Origin: Endozoicomonas arenosclerae
GTDB lineage: Bacteria > Pseudomonadota > Gammaproteobacteria > Pseudomonadales > Endozoicomonadaceae
Length of the DNA: 64,000 nt
Direction: 5' to 3'
Assembly (NCBI RefSeq): GCF_001562015.1
Contig: NZ_LASA01000090.1
Span: 21,585 to 85,584, forward strand
Part shown: in pieces, positions 59,131 through 64,000 of the stretch
How the letters are laid out: every line of letters begins with the position of its first letter
Position numbering within the stretch: position 1 is the first letter of the stretch
Program-made: the position numbers and the translations under genes
Notes under the pieces: generated by a model
Seen by the model: only the letters and a program-made list of their open reading frames with translations
Database searches by the model: none
Told to the model about the DNA's origin: nothing

Positions 59131-59774
59131 CTAGTGGACAATTGATCATTGATCCATCTGCCAAAGTGCTCAAGTCGAAAGACTATGCAAGCTATCTGGA
59201 GTCTGATGAAATCATCAAGAAGGCCAGGGAGCATGCCAGGGAGATTTTGGATCAGTCTCGTCAGGCGTATGAAAATGAAAAACAGCGGGGTTACGAAGAT
59301 GGTATCGCTGAGAGTAAAGTGGACCAGGCTGAGCAAATGCTCAAAGTGGTCAGCCGAACCATAAATTACCTTTCTGAAGTAGAGAAAGCTCTGGCTGATA
59401 TCCTGATGTCTGGCGTTAAAAAAATAATCGGGGAGTTTGACCAGGAGGAATTGGCGGTCAATCTGGTTAGAAATGCGTTGCAGCATGTCAGAAATGAAAA
59501 GCAGGTAACGATTCGAATCCCTCCCAGCCAATTCAAAATGGTCAAAGCCCGTTTGAATGAGATTTTGGCTGAGTATAAAGGCGTGGGATTCATTGATCTG
59601 GTTGCAGATCAACGCCTGTCTACGGGTGACTGCATCATGGAAAGTGATATTGGTGTTGTGGATGCCAGTGTTGATCTACAGATCAAGGCTTTACAGAAGC
59701 GCTTTGAGAGGATTAATTCCGAAGCAGTGAATAATATAACCAATGACGACTCCATGTTTGATGAGTCAAAGTAG
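59109..59774 (+). CDS. sctL: T3SS stator SctL (YscL/FliH type)
   Basis: SctL is the peripheral stalk that links the SctN ATPase to the sorting platform. The 221-residue protein has an N-terminal hydrophobic/polar lead, a long coiled coil with AREHAREILDQSRQAYENEK (~38-75), and a V-ATPase E-like C-terminal domain with IRIPPSQFKMVKARLNEIL and MESDIGVVDASVDLQIKAL. The ATPase it should bind is not in the window. It is the last T3SS gene; a permease follows after 161 bases. Confidence 0.93.
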   Translation: MASPVSLTSGQLIIDPSAKVLKSKDYASYLESDEIIKKAREHAREILDQSRQAYENEKQRGYEDGIAESKVDQAEQMLKVVSRTINYLSEVEKALADILMSGVKKIIGEFDQEELAVNLVRNALQHVRNEKQVTIRIPPSQFKMVKARLNEILAEYKGVGFIDLVADQRLSTGDCIMESDIGVVDASVDLQIKALQKRFERINSEAVNNITNDDSMFDESK

Positions 59775-59935
59775 TCTGAAACCGCTTTATAAAAATTACC
59801 TTCTATACTCAATTCTCCTCAGCCCCTATGTTATGGAATCTTTCGGTTCTCTCAAAAGGATTGTCTGTTCTTTTAAGTGTGTTTGATCAGGGCTGAAGCA
59901 GCACCAAACTATACAATCAGAAAGCTGAGGTCGTC

Positions 59936-61150
59936 ATGGCAGAGCATAACCAATCCAGGTGTTTGGGGAGTGTTTTTATCCTGTCTGGAACAGCAGTTGG
60001 TGCCGGAATGCTGGCCCTGCCGCTAGTCTCAGCTCAGCTGGGTTTTTGGGTCATGTTAGGGCTGCTTGCCACCAATTTTCTGGTAGTGGTTCTGGCGGCG
60101 TTAATTACTCTTGAAGCTAATCTTCAAATTGATCCCGGATGCAGTCTTTATTCAATGGCTGCAAGAGTGCTTGGCAGGTGGGGAAAAGTACTGGCGGTCA
60201 TATCTCCCTTGTTGCTGTTTTATTCCCTTATGGCAGCTTATCTGGCGGGTGGAGGATCTCTGGTTTACCAGTATCTTGGTGACTCAGTGGCTTTTGGTCC
60301 TCAGTTCAGCGTGATAGTTTTTACTGTTTTTGCTGGGGCATTTGTCTATTTCAGCACCCGATCAGTAGACCTGCTCAGTCGGCTGTTGTTTACCCTCATG
60401 ATGCTGGCTTTTATTGCGGCTCTTCTGACCCTGTTTCCAGAGGTGAGTCATCAGAATCTGACTTATGAATCGGTTCAGTGGTGGCCGGCAATAATCGCAA
60501 TTCCTGTGATTTTTACCTCATTTGGTTTTCATGGCAGCATCCCCAGCATTATCTTATATCTGAAGTCAGATACACGCAGAGTCGGGGCTGTGTTTGTTTT
60601 GGGGGCACTTGTCCCATTACTGGTGTATATCTTCTGGCTTTATGTTGCGACCGGAGTACTTTCTCAGCAGTCTCTTATTCAGTTGACCGAAAGTGGAGAG
60701 TCCGCAGGTGGATTAGTCAGAGAGCTTACCAATGCCGTGGGTGGCAGCCAGTTAAAGCTATTTCTACATGTTTTCTCCGACCTGGCTTTGCTGACTTCTT
60801 TTTTGGGGGTGTCGTTGGGTCTGTTTGATTATTTGGCCAGTCTTTTGCAACGGGATAATAGCTGGTTGGGTCGTCTGCAAACGGCATCTGTCACTTTTAT
60901 ACCTCCTGTCATTTTTGCTTTGTGTTATCCGGAAGGATTTATTTTGGCTTTGGGCTACGCTTCCGTTGCTTTAGCAATTCTTGCCATTCTTTTGCCAGTG
61001 CTTATCGTGACAAAAATAAGAAAAGATAAAAAATACCCCACGGGTAGCTATAGAGCTCCGGGTGGTAAACCTGGTTTGATTTTGTGTTTTTTCTTTGGTT
61101 GTCTGGTTATTTTTGCTCAATTCATGATTTCTTTGGGCTTTTTTACTTAA
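59936..61150 (+). CDS. aromatic amino acid permease (Mtr/TnaB/TyrP, HAAAP family)
   Basis: The 404-residue protein has eleven probable membrane helices and the HAAAP signature GSVFILSGTAVGAGMLALPL near the N-terminus, with FTSFGFHGSIPSIILYL in the middle. The family takes up tryptophan or tyrosine by proton symport. Which substrate it uses cannot be read. ATG 59936 follows CTGAGG. A 20-bp perfect A/T palindrome, TTTTTTACTTAAGTAAAAAA, covers the stop codon (61139-61158) and may form a weak terminator. Confidence 0.92.
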   Translation: MAEHNQSRCLGSVFILSGTAVGAGMLALPLVSAQLGFWVMLGLLATNFLVVVLAALITLEANLQIDPGCSLYSMAARVLGRWGKVLAVISPLLLFYSLMAAYLAGGGSLVYQYLGDSVAFGPQFSVIVFTVFAGAFVYFSTRSVDLLSRLLFTLMMLAFIAALLTLFPEVSHQNLTYESVQWWPAIIAIPVIFTSFGFHGSIPSIILYLKSDTRRVGAVFVLGALVPLLVYIFWLYVATGVLSQQSLIQLTESGESAGGLVRELTNAVGGSQLKLFLHVFSDLALLTSFLGVSLGLFDYLASLLQRDNSWLGRLQTASVTFIPPVIFALCYPEGFILALGYASVALAILAILLPVLIVTKIRKDKKYPTGSYRAPGGKPGLILCFFFGCLVIFAQFMISLGFFT

Positions 61151-61499
61151 GTAAAAAAAGCTCTAAGAACCTGCTTTCCCATGCCTGAGTAAGAGTGCGT
61201 AAAATACTCACAACTATGAGATATCACGTGATTGCTTCACATGTTCTGAGTGAGTACATTGAGCTCATTAACTTGTTAATGGGTTTGGCTGACCACTGTT
61301 CAGGCGTGAAGCAGGTTGAGTCTTGAATAAGACTATACTGGTTTTCATGCGAGTACTGGGAATCCTTCCTGATCTATACGAAACAGTATCCAGACATTAC
61401 CCAACAGGTTTCCTTTCGAACAATTTCACTTAACCCTGTCCGGTTTTGCAGGCGGCTGCTGCCAGACTGAAATCCGGACCTTCAGTAGAGGTTGGCATA
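61151..61499 (+). promoter_or_regulatory. 349-base frdA upstream region
   Basis: No gene is supported. A CATTAA-CTTG-TTAATG inverted repeat is at 61266-61281 and could be an operator. I looked for an FNR box (TTGAT-N4-ATCAA), expected for anaerobic control of fumarate reductase, and found no good match. Confidence 0.35.
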
Positions 61500-63284
61500 A
61501 TGCAGGTCATTAAGGCCGATGTTGCAATCGTAGGTGCTGGTGGTACTGGCCTTCGTGCAGCTATAGCTGTTGCAGAAAAAGACCCCAACCTGAAAATCGC
61601 ACTGCTTTCAAAAGTATACCCAATGCGTAGTCACACTGTGGCCGCAGAAGGTGGCTCAGCTGGTGTTATTCAGGATCATGACTCTTTTGAGAATCATTTC
61701 AAGGATACCGTTTCAGGTGGTGACTGGCTCTGTGATCAGGATGCCGTAGATTACTTTGTTCAGCATTCTACTGAAGAGATGATTCGTCTGGAGCACTGGG
61801 GCTGCCCATGGAGTCGTAAGCCAGACGGTGACGTCAATGTACGTCCATTTGGTGGTATGAAGATTGAGAGAACCTGGTTTGCAGCGGATAAATCCGGCTT
61901 TCACATGCTCCACACGCTTTATCAGACATCTGTCAAATATCCTTCCATTGAGCGCTTTGACGAGTACTTTGCAACAGACCTGATTGTAGAAGACGGTCGT
62001 GCACAGGGTGTCGTTGCCATCGAAGTTAAAACCGGTGAGCCAAAGGTATTCCTGGCTAAAACGGTTATCTTGGCAACAGGTGGTTCAGGTCGTGTATTCC
62101 GCTTCAATACGAACGGTGCCATTGTTACCGGTGATGGTCATGGTATGGCAATGCGAGCGGGTGCGCCTCTGCGTGACATGGAGTTTGTTCAATATCACCC
62201 AACCGGTCTGCCAGGTTCAGGTATTCTGATGACTGAAGGTTGTCGTGGTGAAGGTGGCATTCTGTTGAATAAGCATGGCTACCGTTACCTGCAGGATTAT
62301 GGCCTGGGACCAGAAACGCCCATTGGCGAGCCAAAGAACAAATACATGGAGCTGGGTCCACGTGACAAGCTTTCCCAGGCTTTCTGGAATGAGCAGCGCA
62401 AGGGCAATACTATCGAGACGCCTCTGGGTGACGCAGTCTATCTGGACCTTCGTCATCTGGGTGAAAAGAAGCTCATGGAGCGTCTGCCTCTGATCTGTTC
62501 TTTGGCCAAAAACTACGTCGGTGTTGATCCTGTTCATCAACCCGTACCTGTTCGTCCGGCTGTTCACTACACAATGGGCGGTATACGAACAGACATTAAC
62601 TGTGCTTCTGATATCCCAGGCCTTTATGCTGCTGGCGAGTGTGCCAGTGTAGGTATGCATGGTGCCAATCGTTTGGGCTCGAACTCTCTGGCGGAAACAG
62701 TGGTGTTTGGAGCGTTGGTTGGTGATAAGGCTGCTGAATATGCTCAACATGCAGTCATGTCTGATGAGAAGAAGCTGCTTGATCAGGCTCAGATGCATCT
62801 GGCCAGCATTGAAAAACTTCGTAATGCCAAAGGTACTGAAAAAGCCTCCCACATTCGCCATGAAATGGTGAAAACCATGGAGCGTTGCTTTGGTATTTAT
62901 CGTATCGGCGAAGAGATGCAAGAAGGCGTGGACAAGATTGCTGAGTTGCGTGAGCGATTCCGCAATGTCCAGGTTGAAGACCAGAGCAAAGCTTTCAATA
63001 CCGAGCTATTACAGGCGTTTGAGCTACAAAGCTCTTTGGCAGTTGCTGAAACTATGGCAGTGGGTGCACTGGAGCGTAAGGAATCTCGCGGAGCCCATCA
63101 GCGAATTGATGGTTATGAAAAGCGTGACGATGAAAACTTCCTGAAGCACTCTCTGGCTTATTATAACGGCGATGCCGCTCCCCGTATGGAATACCAGGAC
63201 GTCAACATTACTCGTTATCAGCCAGAAGAACGCGTCTATGGCGCAGCGGCTGAGAAGAACGCCGCAGCGACTGATAATAAGTGA
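61500..63284 (+). CDS. frdA: fumarate reductase flavoprotein subunit
   Basis: FrdA reduces fumarate to succinate (or the reverse) using covalent FAD. The 594-residue protein matches E. coli FrdA closely: [39 protein letters not shown] with the FAD-linking H45, [52 protein letters not shown] and [15 protein letters not shown] 61500 matches the family; the frame is open 18 codons upstream. I call frdA rather than sdhA because of the E. coli-type [20 protein letters not shown] segment. frdB follows after 14 bases. Confidence 0.95.
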   Translation: MQVIKADVAIVGAGGTGLRAAIAVAEKDPNLKIALLSKVYPMRSHTVAAEGGSAGVIQDHDSFENHFKDTVSGGDWLCDQDAVDYFVQHSTEEMIRLEHWGCPWSRKPDGDVNVRPFGGMKIERTWFAADKSGFHMLHTLYQTSVKYPSIERFDEYFATDLIVEDGRAQGVVAIEVKTGEPKVFLAKTVILATGGSGRVFRFNTNGAIVTGDGHGMAMRAGAPLRDMEFVQYHPTGLPGSGILMTEGCRGEGGILLNKHGYRYLQDYGLGPETPIGEPKNKYMELGPRDKLSQAFWNEQRKGNTIETPLGDAVYLDLRHLGEKKLMERLPLICSLAKNYVGVDPVHQPVPVRPAVHYTMGGIRTDINCASDIPGLYAAGECASVGMHGANRLGSNSLAETVVFGALVGDKAAEYAQHAVMSDEKKLLDQAQMHLASIEKLRNAKGTEKASHIRHEMVKTMERCFGIYRIGEEMQEGVDKIAELRERFRNVQVEDQSKAFNTELLQAFELQSSLAVAETMAVGALERKESRGAHQRIDGYEKRDDENFLKHSLAYYNGDAAPRMEYQDVNITRYQPEERVYGAAAEKNAAATDNK

Positions 63285-63298
63285 CGGGAGGGCTGGAA

Positions 63299-64000
63299 AT
63301 GACTGACAAGACAATCAACATCGAAATTCTGAGGTATAACCCGGAAAGCGATGACAAGCCCAGCTATGGAAAGTTTGAGGTTCCTTTTGTCGATGAGTGG
63401 TCCATGCTGGATGCTCTCGAATACATCAAGGACGAACTGGACTCTTCCCTGGCGTATCGCTGGTCCTGCCGTATGGCTGTCTGTGGCAGCTGCGGTATGG
63501 TCATCAACGGAACACCAAAACTGGGTTGTGAGACCTTCCTGAGGGATTACAAAGGCACTATCAAGGTAGAGCCGCTGGCAAACTTCCCGATTGAGCGTGA
63601 TCTGGTGGTTGATGCTGACGATTTCATCAAAAAGCTGGAATCTGTTAAGCCTTACATCATCAACGCTATGGAAAAGCCGGTTGAAGAAGGTGTTACCAAG
63701 CAGACACCTAAAGAGTTGAGTTTGTACAAGCAGTTCTCCAGCTGCATCAACTGCATGCTCTGTTACTCAGCTTGTCCACAGATGGGTATTAACCCTCTGT
63801 TTACAGGTCCTGCTGTCATTGCTCTGGGTCACCGTTATAACCTGGATACCCGTGATGACGGTTACGATGAGCGTACTGAAGTCATCCAGGGTAAGAATGG
63901 CGTATGGTCCTGTACCTTTGTGGGCTACTGCTCTGAAGTATGCCCTAAAAATGTCGATCCGGCTGCTGCTATCAACCAGAACAAGTTACAGGGTGCTCAG
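63299..64000 (+). CDS. frdB: fumarate reductase iron-sulfur subunit, 3' truncated by window edge
   Basis: FrdB carries electrons through 2Fe-2S, 4Fe-4S and 3Fe-4S clusters to FrdA. The visible 234 codons read [19 protein letters not shown], the plant-type ferredoxin loop [21 protein letters not shown], then [13 protein letters not shown] and [20 protein letters not shown]. The frame runs open to the window end, about ten codons short of E. coli FrdB's length. ATG 63299 follows GGGAGGG. frdC and frdD are expected next. Confidence 0.95.
   Translation, partial: MTDKTINIEILRYNPESDDKPSYGKFEVPFVDEWSMLDALEYIKDELDSSLAYRWSCRMAVCGSCGMVINGTPKLGCETFLRDYKGTIKVEPLANFPIERDLVVDADDFIKKLESVKPYIINAMEKPVEEGVTKQTPKELSLYKQFSSCINCMLCYSACPQMGINPLFTGPAVIALGHRYNLDTRDDGYDERTEVIQGKNGVWSCTFVGYCSEVCPKNVDPAAAINQNKLQGAQ

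Noticed and set aside
61139..61158. 20-bp A/T palindrome over the permease stop as a strong terminator
   Set aside because: The stem is nearly all A-T pairs and has no real loop, so it is mentioned with the gene but not listed separately.

Overview
The window looks like chromosomal DNA of a marine, host-associated gammaproteobacterium of the Oceanospirillales/Pseudomonadales type. An Endozoicomonas-like genome is my best guess, an inference from gene order and gene content. Three housekeeping blocks keep the gene order I recall from Pseudomonas: (a) ubiB-hisI-hisE-tatABC-rsmE; (b) priA/rpmE-nuclease-malic enzyme-mrcA/pilMNOPQ-aroK-aroB-gltB-gltD-hemE; (c) retS-like kinase-purD-purH-fis-dusB-zinc ribbon protein-prmA-accC-accB-aroQ-dsbD. 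They are joined differently here.

Layout. 1-8.5 kb: 3' part of ubiB, hisIE, the Tat translocon, a 926-residue eukaryotic-type Ser/Thr kinase placed between tatC and rsmE, rsmE, and a secreted DUF2059-like protein. 8.5-16.4 kb: priA (-), rpmE, a secreted thermonuclease whose signal-peptide codons contain an intrinsic terminator, a malic enzyme, and mrcA (-). 16.9-31.7 kb: the type IV pilus alignment and secretin operon pilMNOPQ, shikimate genes aroKB, glutamate synthase gltBD and hemE. 31.7-47 kb (mostly -): a RetS-like hybrid kinase, purine genes, fis/dusB, fatty acid genes accBC, aroQ, dsbD and ppa. 47.2-48.4 kb: a CBS-domain protein and a UPF0126 membrane protein.

Accessory core, 48.5-59.8 kb: part of a type III secretion system (T3SS). 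In order it holds a Pro-rich protein of unknown function, a tip/filament-like protein (sctA position), an LcrH/SicA-type chaperone, translocators SctE and SctB, a gatekeeper that reads as a natural YopN-TyeA fusion with an extra tail, a SycN-like chaperone, then sctI-J-K-L. The needle, ATPase, export gate, C ring and secretin genes are absent from the window, so the system must be split, or broken. The most unusual signal is a short motif, consensus G-F-S-x-x-Q-x-x-x-L-L-S-L-A-D-P, found once in SctA, once in SctE and about four times in SctB.

59.9-64 kb: an aromatic amino acid permease, then frdA and the 5' part of frdB (fumarate reductase).

A small non-coding inverted-repeat element (MITE-like, 163-181 bp, folding end to end as one hairpin) occurs upstream of the malic enzyme and again inside the T3SS cluster between the sycN-like gene and sctI. 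A collapsed relic may lie between hisE and tatA. I saw no tRNA, rRNA, CRISPR array, transposase or integrase.
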